This document shows, piece after piece, positions 43,947 through 53,994 of a stretch of DNA of 64,000 nucleotides. Made by a program: the position numbers and the translations under genes. How positions within the stretch are numbered: the first letter of the stretch is position 1; every line of letters begins with the position of its first letter. The notes beneath the pieces were generated by a model that was not told the DNA's origin, did no database searches, and saw only the letters and a list, made by a program, of their open reading frames with translations. The DNA comes from Burkholderia ubonensis subsp. mesacidophila (GTDB lineage Bacteria; Pseudomonadota; Gammaproteobacteria; Burkholderiales; Burkholderiaceae): contig NZ_CP020738.1 of assembly GCF_002097715.1 (NCBI RefSeq), positions 2,046,001 through 2,110,000 on the forward strand, written 5' to 3'.

Positions 43947-45095
43947 TCAGCGCCGTCGCGCGCAACGCGCGGCAAGGTCCGCCGCGGACACGCTTTCGCG
44001 CGCCAGCGTGCGCCGATCCATCCATTCGAAGCGCCCGGATGCGATCGCCTTCCCGCTGACCACCACGCGCTGCCGGCATGCGATCAGCTCGGCGTCCGCG
44101 AGCTTTTTCCCGGCCTGCACGACGCGATCGTCCACCAGCACGCTGATCCCGGCCGCCTGCAGGTCGCGCTGCAGCCGCTGCGCCGCGTCCTGGCAAGCCT
44201 GCCGCTCCCAGTCGATGACCGTCAGCACGACGTCGAAGGTGTGGAACGCATCGCTGCCCCAGAAGCCCCGCCCGTCACGCTGACGGTCGAGCAGGAGCAT
44301 CACCAGGCGCGAGATCCCGACGCCGAAACAGCCCATCCTGACGAATTCGCCTTTCGCGTTGACGAGCCCGAGCGCCTTCGAGTAGCGGTCGCCGAGCTCG
44401 AAGATGTGCGCGCACTCGAGCGACCGCCGGCCGTCGGCCTCGTCCTCGCCCAGCTCGCTGACGACGTGGAACTCCTCCGAGCTCCGGCCGCCGATTTCGC
44501 CGTTGTCGCCCGATTTGGCGATCGCGTCGAGGCCCAGCCGCTCGAAGATGCGCCGGTACGCGTCGCGCACGGCCTCATAGGCGGCGCGCGCGCCGTCGTC
44601 GGTCGCGTGGAACGCATACGCGTCCTTCATGATGAATTCCCTGGCCCGAACGAGTCCGCCGCGGGTCCTGAGCTCGTCGCGATACTTGTTGCCGAACTGA
44701 TAGAGCCCCAGGCTCAGGTCCGTCCTGTTGTAGTGCGTCCTGACCATGTTCGCGGCCAGTTCCTCGCACGTCGCGCCGAGGCAGAACAGCCGCCCGGACC
44801 GGTTGGTCAGCCGCATCAGTTCGTCGCCGTAGATGTCGAGCCGCCCGCTTTGCCGCCACAGGTCGGCATCCTGCAGCAGGCTCATCTGGACTTCGCAGAA
44901 TCCGGCGCGGTCCATCTCGTCGCGCACGACGCGCTCGACGCATCGCTGCGCCCGCAGGCCCAGCGACATCCACGAGTAAAGGCCCGCCGCGTCCTGGTGA
45001 AAGAAGCAGGCCTTGCGGGCAAGGTCGGTCAATTCGAGCTTCGCGTTGTCCTGCTCGAAGAAGCTGTTCGAGAAAAATTGCTGCGAGAATTTCAT
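43947..45095 (-). CDS. prolyl-tRNA synthetase-like protein without editing domain
   Basis: A 382-residue class II aminoacyl-tRNA synthetase homologue. Motif 1 region SWMSLGLRAQRCVERVVRDEMDRAGFCEV, TxE-like LGATCEE (109-111), motif 2 NKYRDELRTRGGLVRAREFIMKDAY (about 136-160), motif 3 RMGCFGVGISRLV (253-265) and a C-terminal anticodon-binding-like domain match bacterial ProRS. The roughly 180-residue INS editing domain is absent: EEFHVVSELGEDE runs almost directly into CAHIFELGDRYSKAL. It is therefore an accessory paralogue, not the housekeeping enzyme of about 575 residues. Its substrate (tRNA, carrier protein or small molecule) is open. It is preceded by a leader with a terminator. Confidence 0.85.
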   Translation of the reverse strand: MKFSQQFFSNSFFEQDNAKLELTDLARKACFFHQDAAGLYSWMSLGLRAQRCVERVVRDEMDRAGFCEVQMSLLQDADLWRQSGRLDIYGDELMRLTNRSGRLFCLGATCEELAANMVRTHYNRTDLSLGLYQFGNKYRDELRTRGGLVRAREFIMKDAYAFHATDDGARAAYEAVRDAYRRIFERLGLDAIAKSGDNGEIGGRSSEEFHVVSELGEDEADGRRSLECAHIFELGDRYSKALGLVNAKGEFVRMGCFGVGISRLVMLLLDRQRDGRGFWGSDAFHTFDVVLTVIDWERQACQDAAQRLQRDLQAAGISVLVDDRVVQAGKKLADAELIACRQRVVVSGKAIASGRFEWMDRRTLARESVSAADLAARCARRR

Positions 45096-45172
45096 GATGT
45101 GCTCCGGATGTCGAATTCAGCGAAAAAACAGGCCTGAAATGAAAAAACGCCCGCAACGGGCGTCCGGAACAT
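45092..45172 (-). CDS. possible 26-codon leader ORF upstream of the ProRS-like gene
   Basis: ATG at 45172 opens MFRTPVAGVFSFQACFFAEF plus six more residues. The TGA overlaps the ATG of the ProRS-like gene (ATGA). The reading frame runs straight through the terminator hairpin at 45141-45163, so ribosomes translating it would disrupt the hairpin. Its ribosome site is weak. Whether it is a regulatory leader or a chance frame is not settled. Confidence 0.35.
   Translation of the reverse strand: MFRTPVAGVFSFQACFFAEFDIRSTS
45141..45163 (-). terminator. terminator/attenuator hairpin in the ProRS-like leader
   Basis: On the minus strand ACGCCCG-TTG-CGGGCGT is followed by six T. It ends about 46 bases before the ProRS-like start, leaving no room for a separate promoter plus leader. 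It therefore either ends LysR transcription with the ProRS-like gene read through, or acts as an attenuator. An upstream AACGCCTGC (45191-45199) can also pair with the distal arm. Confidence 0.65.
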
Positions 45173-45432
45173 CGAATCTCGTGCAGCGCGCAGGCGTTCA
45201 GCCTTCCTGGCGCGCGATTCGAGCACTCGAGCAGACTCCGGCCGCCGCGGCGGGCATCGGAGGTCGTTGCACGAGATGGCTCGAAAAATCCATGATGGGT
45301 GGCGGCTCGTCTGGTTGCCGTTCAGAAGCTGGGGGGACAGGATGGCGTCGCATTTGCGTCGACGATTGACGACCACTCTGCCCGAAACACGACGCGGCCA
45401 CAACACCTGCTGAACGGGCGCGTCGGACATCG
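45164..45432. other. gap between LysR and the ProRS-like gene
   Basis: About 270 bases. A 31-codon minus-strand frame (MDFSSHLVQRPPMPAAAAG...) ends just before the terminator region but shows no run of one regulatory codon type. The promoter of the ProRS-like gene should lie here if it has its own. No tRNA or T-box-like element was recognised. Confidence 0.4.
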
Positions 45433-46347
45433 TTACGCCGTCGACATCAGCCGGACGATCTCCCGCAGCAGGTAGTTCGCGGCCGGACCGAGCCGCCTCC
45501 CCGCACGGGTGACCACGTAGCGATCGAACGTACGTGCGACCGGGTGGTCGATCGGCACCGCCGTAACCTGCCCCGCGGCGATCCGCTCCTGGGCCGCCCC
45601 GCGCGTCATGAATGCGACGGCCAGGTTCTGTGCGGCGATCGCCAGGGCCGTCGAAAACCGGTCGCAGCGGAATGCGGGCACGTATGTCCGCCCGATATCG
45701 GCCAGGATCGCGTCGACATGGACCTGCAGCCCGAACTCCGGCGGCATGAAGACCACGCGCTCGTCGGCGAGCGCTTCCATCTTCACCGACTTGCACGACG
45801 CCATCGGATGGTCGACCGAGAAGATCGCGCACAACGGCTCGCTCTGGAACAGGCGCGCGTTCAGCGTCGGATCGGTCGACGCGCCGATGGACACGCAGAT
45901 ATCGACCTGATCCTCCCGGATCATCGACAGGAGTTGCGGAAGCGAGCCGGTGCGCAGTTCCACGGTGATGCCGGGATATTTGTCCAGGAAAGGTTTCAGC
46001 GCAACCGAGACCAGGCTCGCGACGGTCCCCTCTCCTGCGGCGATCGTGACCTGCCCGCGCTTCAGGCCGCGATATTCGTCGAGCTGTGTGCGGAATCGGC
46101 GCGCATTGCGCTCGCAGTCACGAAAATAGTCGACCGCCATCTGACCCGCTTCGGTCAGCTCCATTTTTCGGCCGCGACGCGTCACCAGGGACAGCCGGAG
46201 CTCGCGCTCGGCAAGCGCGACCTGTCGGCTGATCGTCGAGACGTTCACGTCGAGGCCAAGTGCGGCCTGGCGCATCCCGCCGTACGTCGCGATCGCGACC
46301 AGGTATTGCAGCGTGCGCTCCGAAAGGCTCCGCTCGAAGGTATTCAA
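45433..46347 (-). CDS. LysR-family regulator divergent from the YfcC-type transporter
   Basis: A regulator of about 304 residues. The HTH region is LQYLVAIATYGGMRQAALGLDVNVSTISRQVALAEREL. The effector domain starts at RGQVTIAAGEGTVASLVS. I chose the TTG start at 46347 because GGAG lies seven bases upstream and because a TGTTGC-N7-GCAACA box lies just outside it. The longer frame begins with a GTG at 46407, which has no ribosome site and would put the box inside the gene. It probably controls the divergent transporter/M20 hydrolase operon. Confidence 0.85.
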   Translation of the reverse strand: MNTFERSLSERTLQYLVAIATYGGMRQAALGLDVNVSTISRQVALAERELRLSLVTRRGRKMELTEAGQMAVDYFRDCERNARRFRTQLDEYRGLKRGQVTIAAGEGTVASLVSVALKPFLDKYPGITVELRTGSLPQLLSMIREDQVDICVSIGASTDPTLNARLFQSEPLCAIFSVDHPMASCKSVKMEALADERVVFMPPEFGLQVHVDAILADIGRTYVPAFRCDRFSTALAIAAQNLAVAFMTRGAAQERIAAGQVTAVPIDHPVARTFDRYVVTRAGRRLGPAANYLLREIVRLMSTA

Positions 46348-46359
46348 TGACGACTCCGG

Positions 46360-46378
46360 TGTTGCATCAAACGCAACA
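46360..46378. promoter_or_regulatory. LysR-type box
   Basis: TGTTGC-N7-GCAACA, a perfect interrupted palindrome containing the T-N11-A core bound by LysR regulators. It is 13 bases upstream of the preferred LysR start and 140 bases upstream of the divergent transporter gene. Binding by the adjacent regulator is inferred. Confidence 0.5.
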
Positions 46379-46517
46379 TTTTCGCAGCCGATCGAGCAAC
46401 TTTCCACGCAGGTTTTCGCGGATACTCCGCCCGGAGCCGGTCAGGGCATGCAGACGTTCCCGAACCGGACGCATAACAGAGTGATTGAAAACTCGAAAGT
46501 ACCGTTGGAGGAGCAAC

Positions 46518-47635
46518 ATGAACGACGCCAGCCGGCCAGTTGAAGGCGAGGAGCAACCGCTCCGGCCAGCCCGCGCGATCGGCGGCAAGGAGCCGATCAA
46601 TCCCTATGTGCTGCTGTTCGCGATGCTGGTCGTGGCCGCGATCGCGACCTGGCTCGTGCCGTCCGGCGAGTTTTCCCGCACGGTCAGCAACGGCATCGGC
46701 TTTGTCGTTCCGGGCAGCCTGAAGCCGGTCGCCCAGCGCGGCGTGATGCCCGGCGAGATGTTCGCCGCGCTCGCCAACGGGATGATCGCGTCCGCGCCGA
46801 TCATCTTTCTCATTCTGTTCACCGGCGGCGCGCTGGCCGTGCTGGAAGCGACGGGCGCCGTCCGCGGCGCGCTCGCGATGGTCGCACCGGGCGAAGGCGC
46901 GCAAGCGCGCGTCACCGTCATCGTCGTTTGCACCGTCTTTTCGCTGCTCGGCACGCTGGGCGTGGTAACGAACTCGGTCGTCGCGTTCGTCCCGCTCGGC
47001 TTGCTGCTGGCGGAGTCGATGGGGCTGTCGAAGGAAATCGGGGCCGGCCTGATCTACCTGGGCACCTATGCGGGCTTCAACACGGGCATCCTCAACCCGG
47101 TGACGACCGGACTGTCGCAACGCCTGGCCGGGCTGCCGGCGTTTTCCGGCATGACGTTCCGGATCGGCATCTACGTCGCCTTCCTGGCGGCCACGATCAT
47201 TTTTCTCATTGCCAGAATCCGCGCGCATCGCATGCATGCCCCGGCGGAAACCGCATCGCTGCCGACGCATGCCGGAACCGCGCCGCGCCGACTCGACGCC
47301 CGCCAGGTCGCGGTCGTCGGCATCGTGCTCACCTGCCTGTCGGTCTTCGTCTACGGTTCGTCCACGCGCCACTGGGGCGAGACGGAGATGATCGCGATGT
47401 TCATGATCATGGCGATTGCCAGCGCGATCGTGAGCGGAATCCGGCCGGGCCGGATGGCGGACACCTTCCTTCACGGCTGCGGCGGCCTCGTCAAGGGGGC
47501 GCTCGTCGTGGGAATCGCGCGAGCCATCTCGATCGTGCTCAGCGACGGGAAGATCCTGGACCCGATCGTCAACCTGCTCACCGGCATGCTTGCCCCGCTC
47601 GATTCCACCATTGCCGCGATCTGCATGTTTCTGAG
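46518..47635 (+). pseudogene. YfcC-type transporter, 5' part (interrupted by IS110)
   Basis: The first 372 codons of a large membrane transporter of the YfcC/DcuC superfamily (INPYVLLFAMLVVAAIATWLVPSGEF; GVVTNSVVAFVPLGLLLAESMGL; FNTGILNPVTTGLSQRLAGLP). GGAGGAG precedes the ATG. The gene is cut after CTGAG at 47635 by an IS110 element. Joining base 47635 to 48813 restores an uninterrupted frame of 474 residues, which fits the family. Relatives carry C4-dicarboxylates, arginine/ornithine or peptides; the substrate here is unknown. The operon includes an M20 amidohydrolase, hinting at an N-acyl or peptide-like compound. Confidence 0.88.
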
Positions 47636-47650
47636 TAACCGTCTAGCGAG

Positions 47651-48800
<1,150 letters not shown>

Positions 48801-48810
48801 TAAACATACA

Positions 48811-49119
48811 AGCGCCGCGCTGATGCACGTCGGCATCTCGTCCGGTTCGGGCGAATCGGCCGTGCTGATCCCGATCTTCGCGCCGCTTGGCGACACGCTG
48901 CACCTGACCCGGCAGGTCACGGTACAGGCGGTGCTGCTCGGCGAAGGCTTCATCAACTGCTTCAACCCGACTTCCGGCGTCCTGATGGCGGTCCTCGCGA
49001 CCTCCGGCATTCCCTACGTCAAGTGGCTGCGTTTCGTCATGCCGCTGCTGGTTGCGTGGCTCGGCATCTGCATCGCCGCCATCGCGGCCGGCGTCGCCCT
49101 CCATTGGGGCCCCTTCTGA
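48811..49119 (+). pseudogene. YfcC-type transporter, 3' part (interrupted by IS110)
   Basis: The remaining 102 codons of the split transporter: [28 protein letters not shown], then [26 protein letters not shown] and a final helix. The conserved [10 protein letters not shown] and FNPTSG segments are the second half of the transport core, so the 5' part alone cannot work. The frame upstream of 48811 belongs to the element. The intact gene would end 25 bases before the M20 hydrolase start. Confidence 0.88.
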
Positions 49120-49144
49120 TCAGCCGCTTCTTCCTGGATCGAAC

Positions 49145-50335
49145 ATGCTATTACCCGACCTCAGCGCCATCCCCGACCTCGAGCCGCTCGCCGACGACCT
49201 GCGCAAGCTCCGCTATACGCTGCACTGCTGCCCGGAACTCGCGTTCGAGGAAGTGCGGACCGCCGAGCTCGTCGCCGACCGCCTGACGGAATACGGCTTT
49301 GCGGTCGAGACGGGAATCGCCGGCACCGGCGTGGTCGGGACGCTTCGGCTCGGTGCGAGCGAGCGCAGCATCGGGATCCGCGCCGACATGGACGGATTGC
49401 CGATCGACGAACTGAACACGTTCGGCCACAAGAGCCTCAGTCCGGGACGGATGCATGCGTGCGGCCACGACGGGCATACCGCGATGCTGCTCGGCGCGGC
49501 CCGGCACCTGGCGCAACGCCGACGGTTCGACGGCACCGTGCACCTGATCTTCCAGCCGGCCGAGGAGCGCGGCTACGACAGCGGCGCCAAGCGCATGGTG
49601 GAGCAAGGGCTCTTCACGCGGTTTCCGTGCGACGCGGTATTCGCGATGCACAACCATCCGGGCGCGCCGGCGGGTACGTTCATGTTCCGCAAGGGCAACT
49701 TCATGGCCGCGGGCGACCGCGTGCTGGTGAGAGTCGTCGGCAACGGAGGACATGCCGCCCGCCCGCATCTCGCCAGCGATCCGATCGTCGCGGCAAGCAG
49801 CATCGTGATGGCGTTGCAGACCATCGTGTCCCGCAATGTCGATCCGGCCCAGCCGGCAGTCCTGACCGTCGGGAAAATCGCCGGCGGAACGGCCCCGAAT
49901 GTGATTCCGGGCGAGGTCGAGTTGAGCATCAGCGTTCGATCGTTCGACAAGGCAGTGCGTCGGATGCTGAAAGAGAGAATCACGACGCTCGTGCATGCGC
50001 AGGCCGACAGTTACGGCCTTACCGCAGTCGTCGAATACATCGAGGGCTACCCGATGGTGACGAATACCGATGCCGAAACGGAGCTTGCGATACAGGTCGC
50101 GAAGGAACTGGTCGGCGCAGACCGCGTGACGGAGCAGATGGCTCCGCTGATGGGCAGCGAGGACTTCGCCTACATGCTGCAGCAACGCCCCGGCGCATTC
50201 CTGCGGATCGGCAATGGGCCGACCGATGGCGGGAAGACCCTGCACAGCGCGACCTACGACTTCAACGACGAGAACCTGGTCGTCGGCTCCGCGTTCTGGG
50301 CCAGGCTGGTGGAACGCTACCTGCCGGTCCGGTGA
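49145..50335 (+). CDS. M20D-family amidohydrolase
   Basis: A 396-residue zinc hydrolase of the hippurate hydrolase/IAA-amino acid hydrolase family, which cleaves N-acyl amino acids. Metal-binding and catalytic motifs: GIRADMDGLPI, MHACGHDGHTAMLLGAA (Cys106, His108), IFQPAEERG, and a dimerisation domain with GNGGHAARPH. GSEDFAYM near the C terminus supplies another ligand. It follows the interrupted transporter, presumably in one operon, so the IS110 insertion may have a polar effect on it. The transporter probably brought in its substrate; that is inference. Confidence 0.92.
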   Translation: MLLPDLSAIPDLEPLADDLRKLRYTLHCCPELAFEEVRTAELVADRLTEYGFAVETGIAGTGVVGTLRLGASERSIGIRADMDGLPIDELNTFGHKSLSPGRMHACGHDGHTAMLLGAARHLAQRRRFDGTVHLIFQPAEERGYDSGAKRMVEQGLFTRFPCDAVFAMHNHPGAPAGTFMFRKGNFMAAGDRVLVRVVGNGGHAARPHLASDPIVAASSIVMALQTIVSRNVDPAQPAVLTVGKIAGGTAPNVIPGEVELSISVRSFDKAVRRMLKERITTLVHAQADSYGLTAVVEYIEGYPMVTNTDAETELAIQVAKELVGADRVTEQMAPLMGSEDFAYMLQQRPGAFLRIGNGPTDGGKTLHSATYDFNDENLVVGSAFWARLVERYLPVR

Positions 50336-50535
50336 GCGGCCGGCGGGCCCGCGGTGGTCCGGCGCTTTCCGCATGCGGGAGGTGGGAAGCGGCGCACCGG
50401 GTGGAGTGATACATTGACGAGCGGTGTCGAGCCGGACGCAAGACGCCGCGAATGTTGCTCTTTCCGCACTGAACCCACCGCCGCACGGCGTGGCAGCCCG
50501 TCAAACCCCATCACGATTCGAACCGGAGCGACAGC

Positions 50536-50877
50536 ATGAAAATGGACGCTTTTCCATTCAGCACGATCAACTGGGCGGACGTCGAACCGACAGAGCATCG
50601 CGGCGAAACCGGAACGGCTTACTGGCGCACGCAGTTCTTCGGTGAAAAGCCGGCCCCGATTCGCGTGCGGATGGTCGAATACACGCCGGGATACCTCGCG
50701 GATCACTGGTGCCGGAAAGGACACGTTCTGTTCTGCATGGAAGGCGAGCTGGAAACGACCCTCGAAGACGGACGAACCTTCGTGCTGACGGCCGGGATGA
50801 GCTACCAGGTCGGCGATGACGCCGAGCCGCACCGGTCCTGCACCCGGACGGGCGCCAAGCTGTTCATCGTCGACTGA
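50536..50877 (+). CDS. DHCW-motif cupin protein
   Basis: A 113-residue single-domain cupin. The ADHWCRKGHVLFCMEGELETTLEDG segment carries the Asp-His-x-Cys motif that names the family (here DHWC) and the second cupin motif follows (VLTAGMSYQVGDDAEPHRS). Family members are small putative metal- or sugar-binding proteins of unknown function. A 200-base gap after the M20 hydrolase suggests its own promoter. Confidence 0.85.
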   Translation: MKMDAFPFSTINWADVEPTEHRGETGTAYWRTQFFGEKPAPIRVRMVEYTPGYLADHWCRKGHVLFCMEGELETTLEDGRTFVLTAGMSYQVGDDAEPHRSCTRTGAKLFIVD

Positions 50878-50983
50878 GCCGACGCAATCCGCATGATTGC
50901 CGGTCGAACGGTACGCCCCGCGAACGGAAGACCTGCAGTCGCCGCCACCGGGTCGGCTGCCCAAATTCCGGCCTGCCGGCGGC

Positions 50984-51724
50984 TTAACGCAGCCCCGACG
51001 CCGCCATATACCCGCCGAGTGCCATCAACCCGACAAAAAAGCACCGCCGGAACGCCTGCTCGCTCATCACCCGCCGCGCCACCTGCCCGCCGGCCATCCC
51101 CGCGAGCGCCGGCACGAGCGCCAGCGCCGACATGCCGAGATCGACGGCCTGCAGCGCGCCGGTGACCCGCAACTGCAGGCCGAGCGCGATCGTCGACGCG
51201 GTAAACGACAGCCCGAGCGCCTGGATCAGGTCGTCCTTCGACAGCCGCAGCGCCTGCAGATACGGCACCGCCGGCACGACGAACACCCCGGTCGCGGCCG
51301 TCACGACGCCGGTCAGGTAGCCGACCACGGCCGACAGCCACGCCTCGTGGCGTCCCGGCGCAGGCAGCCGCGCGGCCGCGAGCCCCCAGCAGCCGTACGC
51401 GACGAGCACGACGCCGAGCGCCGCATGCGTCCACGCGCTGCCGGCCGCGAGCGCCGGCAGCCCGCCTGTCAGCGTGCCGATCGCGAGCCCCGCGATCAGC
51501 GGCCACAACCGGCGCAGCAGCGGCCCGAACGACGGGCCGAGCCCCAGTTGCCACACATTGGTGATGAACGACGGCACGAGCAGCAGGCTCGCCGCCGCTG
51601 ACGGCGGCATCGCGAGCGTGAGCAGCCCCATCGCGATCGTCGGCAGGCCGAGGCCGATCATGCCCTTGACCGCGCCCGCGAGCAGGAAGACCAGCACGAT
51701 GATCGTCGTCGTTTCGGCTTGCAT
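50984..51724 (-). CDS. TauE/SafE-family membrane transporter
   Basis: A 246-residue inner-membrane protein with about eight helices in two similar halves (LAGAVKGMIGLGLPTIAMGLL and GYLTGVVTAATGVFVVPAVPYL). These G-x-x-G-x-G repeats are the hallmark of the TauE/SafE (sulfite exporter) family. Members export sulfite, sulfoacetate or other organosulfonates. The start MQAETTT is preferred over the frame beginning 21 codons earlier because the longer N terminus is arginine-rich and would precede a proper first helix. Single gene. Confidence 0.88.
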   Translation of the reverse strand: MQAETTTIIVLVFLLAGAVKGMIGLGLPTIAMGLLTLAMPPSAAASLLLVPSFITNVWQLGLGPSFGPLLRRLWPLIAGLAIGTLTGGLPALAAGSAWTHAALGVVLVAYGCWGLAAARLPAPGRHEAWLSAVVGYLTGVVTAATGVFVVPAVPYLQALRLSKDDLIQALGLSFTASTIALGLQLRVTGALQAVDLGMSALALVPALAGMAGGQVARRVMSEQAFRRCFFVGLMALGGYMAASGLR

Positions 51725-51856
51725 GCGCGCGCGTTCCGTCCGGATGGGTACCGCGCGATGGTGAACCGGCAGCCCGCCGCGCGCCATCTGGTTTTGCCTG
51801 AGGCTGCCTCGGGCGCGCGCGGCGGGCCGTTGGGTCGTTCGGCCGCAGCCGCCCGC

Positions 51857-52873
51857 TCAACCTTTATGAGTAGCCCCCCGCCCCTGCTCGCTGTCGAGGT
51901 GCGCCATTTGCGCCGCCGGATAACGGTCGCCGGCAACCGCCCCGGCGGGCACCGCCGCCTCGATGCGCGCGAGGTCATCGGCCGTTAGTTGCATGTCAAG
52001 CGCCGACAGCGCGTCCTGCAGCTGCGTGCGCTTGCGCGCGCCGATCAGCGGCACGATGTCGCCGCCGCGCGTGAGCGCCCACGCGATCGCGACCTGCGCC
52101 GGATTGCTGCCCTTCTCGTCCGCGACCGCCCGCAGCGCCTCGACGAGCGCGAGGTTGCGCGTCAAGTTTTCGCCCTGGAACCGCGGGCTCGCCGCGCGGA
52201 AATCGCGCCCCACTTCCCGCGTCGCCGACCAGCGCCCGCTCAGCAGCCCGCGCGACAGCACCCCGTACGCGGTCACGCCGATCCCGAGTTCGCGGCAGGC
52301 GGGCAGGATCTGCGCCTCGATGTCCCGCGACAGCAGCGAATATTCGATCTGCAGGTCCGCGATCGGCGCGACGGCCGCCGCGCGGCGCACCGTGTCGGCG
52401 CCGACTTCCGACAGCCCGATATGCCGCACATACCCTTCCTTGACGAGATCGGCGATCGCACCGACCGTCTCCTCGATCGGCACCGCCGGATCGACGCGCG
52501 CCGGCCGGTAGATGTCGATGTAGTCGGTGCCGAGCCGCTTCAGCGAATACGCGACGAAATTCCGGATCGCGGCCGGCCGCGCGTCGTAGCCGACGAACGC
52601 GCCCGCCGGATCGCGCAGCGCGCCGAACTTCACGCTGATCACGACCTGCTCGCGCGCATTGCCGCGCAACGCATCGCGGATCAGCATCTCGTTGTCGCCC
52701 ATTCCGTAGAAATCGCCGGTGTCGAGCAGCGTGACGCCGTGGTCGAGCGCCGCGTGCAGCGTCGCGATGCTCTCCGCGCGATCGGCCGGCCCGTACATGT
52801 CCGACATGCCCATGCAGCCCAGCCCGATCGCCGACACCCGCGGGCCCGTACGGCCCAGTTGACGCAGTTCCAT
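51857..52873 (-). CDS. aldo/keto reductase
   Basis: A 338-residue NADPH-dependent oxidoreductase with a TIM-barrel fold (MELRQLGRTGPRVSAIGLGCMGMSDMYGPAD; TLLDTGDFYGMGDNE with catalytic Asp and Tyr; VVISVKFGALRD with Lys; DYIDIYRPARVDPAVPIEE). The usual catalytic His in the LxxxHxxD segment reads RPARVD here as in the YakC/Tas-like AKR subgroup. A NADP site lies near the C terminus (PLIGARKRTQL). AAGGAAC precedes the ATG. Divergent from a LysR gene 141 bases away, its probable regulator. Confidence 0.92.
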   Translation of the reverse strand: MELRQLGRTGPRVSAIGLGCMGMSDMYGPADRAESIATLHAALDHGVTLLDTGDFYGMGDNEMLIRDALRGNAREQVVISVKFGALRDPAGAFVGYDARPAAIRNFVAYSLKRLGTDYIDIYRPARVDPAVPIEETVGAIADLVKEGYVRHIGLSEVGADTVRRAAAVAPIADLQIEYSLLSRDIEAQILPACRELGIGVTAYGVLSRGLLSGRWSATREVGRDFRAASPRFQGENLTRNLALVEALRAVADEKGSNPAQVAIAWALTRGGDIVPLIGARKRTQLQDALSALDMQLTADDLARIEAAVPAGAVAGDRYPAAQMAHLDSEQGRGATHKG

Positions 52874-53014
52874 GTCCCGTTCCTTGCAGTGGTGAGTGGA
52901 TGGAGCGGATTCTGGCGGGATCGCGGCGTTCGATAAACGCGAAAGAATCCACCAATCTATTCGACGCTGATTAACAATGGAGCCTGTCCTCATCCGCCAG
53001 ATCTCCCGCCCCGC

Positions 53015-53926
53015 ATGGACCATCTGCACGCTATGCGCATCTTTGCGCGCGTCGCCCATCTCGGCAGCTTCACCAAAGCGGCCGAGCAACTGCAGTTGCC
53101 GCGCCCGACGGTCAGCAATGCCGTCCAGTACCTCGAGAAACATCTGAAGATCCGCCTGCTGCAGCGCACGACGCGGCGCGTCGCGCTGACCGCCGAGGGC
53201 GCGACCTACTACGAACGCTGCGCGCGGCTGCTCGCCGACCTCGACGACGTCGAAACACTGTTCGAGGACGCCGGCGCGTCGCCGCGCGGCGTGATCCGCG
53301 TCGACTTGCCCGAGCGCTTCGCGCTGAACAAGGTGATTCCGGCGATTCCGTCGTTTCATGCGCGGTACCCGGACCTGCGCATCGTGATGAGCACCACCGA
53401 CCGCTTCGTCGACCTGATCGCCGACGGGATCGACTGCGCGGTGCGGGTCGGCGCGCTCTCCGACACGTCGCTCGTCGCGCGGCGCATCGGCGAGCTGGCG
53501 CAGGTCAACTGCGCGTCGCCGGCCTATCTCGCGCGCCACGGCACGCCCCGCTCGCCCGACGACCTGCCGGAGCACGTCGCGGTCGGCTATTTCTCGAGCC
53601 GCACGGGCCGCGAGCTGGACTGGGAATATGCGGACATGGATACCGGCGAGATGCACGCGGTGAAAATGCGCAGCGTCGTGTCGGTCAACAGCTCGCAGGC
53701 GTACCTGGCCTGCTGCGTGGCGGGGCTCGGGCTCATCCAGGCGCCGCGCGACGGCCTCGACGCGCCGATCGCGAACGGTTCGCTCGTCGAAGTGCTGTCG
53801 GAATGGAATGCGGCGCCGCTGCCGGTATCGGTGGTGTTTCCGCACGGCCGGCACCTCGCGCCGCGCGTGCGGATCTTCGTCGACTGGCTCGCGGACACGC
53901 TCAGCCGGCCTCTGCCGGCCGACTAA
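53015..53926 (+). CDS. LysR-family regulator
   Basis: A 303-residue regulator of the CrgA/DmlR-like subgroup. HTH: LHAMRIFARVAHLGSFTKAAEQLQLPRPTVSNAVQYLEKHL, followed by LLQRTTRRVALTAEGATYYERC and an effector domain from GVIRVDLPERFALNKVIP. These regulators commonly control a divergent oxidoreductase gene. The 141-base intergenic region shared with the aldo/keto reductase is the expected target. Confidence 0.9.
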   Translation: MDHLHAMRIFARVAHLGSFTKAAEQLQLPRPTVSNAVQYLEKHLKIRLLQRTTRRVALTAEGATYYERCARLLADLDDVETLFEDAGASPRGVIRVDLPERFALNKVIPAIPSFHARYPDLRIVMSTTDRFVDLIADGIDCAVRVGALSDTSLVARRIGELAQVNCASPAYLARHGTPRSPDDLPEHVAVGYFSSRTGRELDWEYADMDTGEMHAVKMRSVVSVNSSQAYLACCVAGLGLIQAPRDGLDAPIANGSLVEVLSEWNAAPLPVSVVFPHGRHLAPRVRIFVDWLADTLSRPLPAD

Positions 53927-53994
53927 GCGGCGCCGCAGCGGCGGGTTCAGGCCGATTCAGGCCGGTTGCGCAAGCGCGCCGCCGGCCGCGCCCA

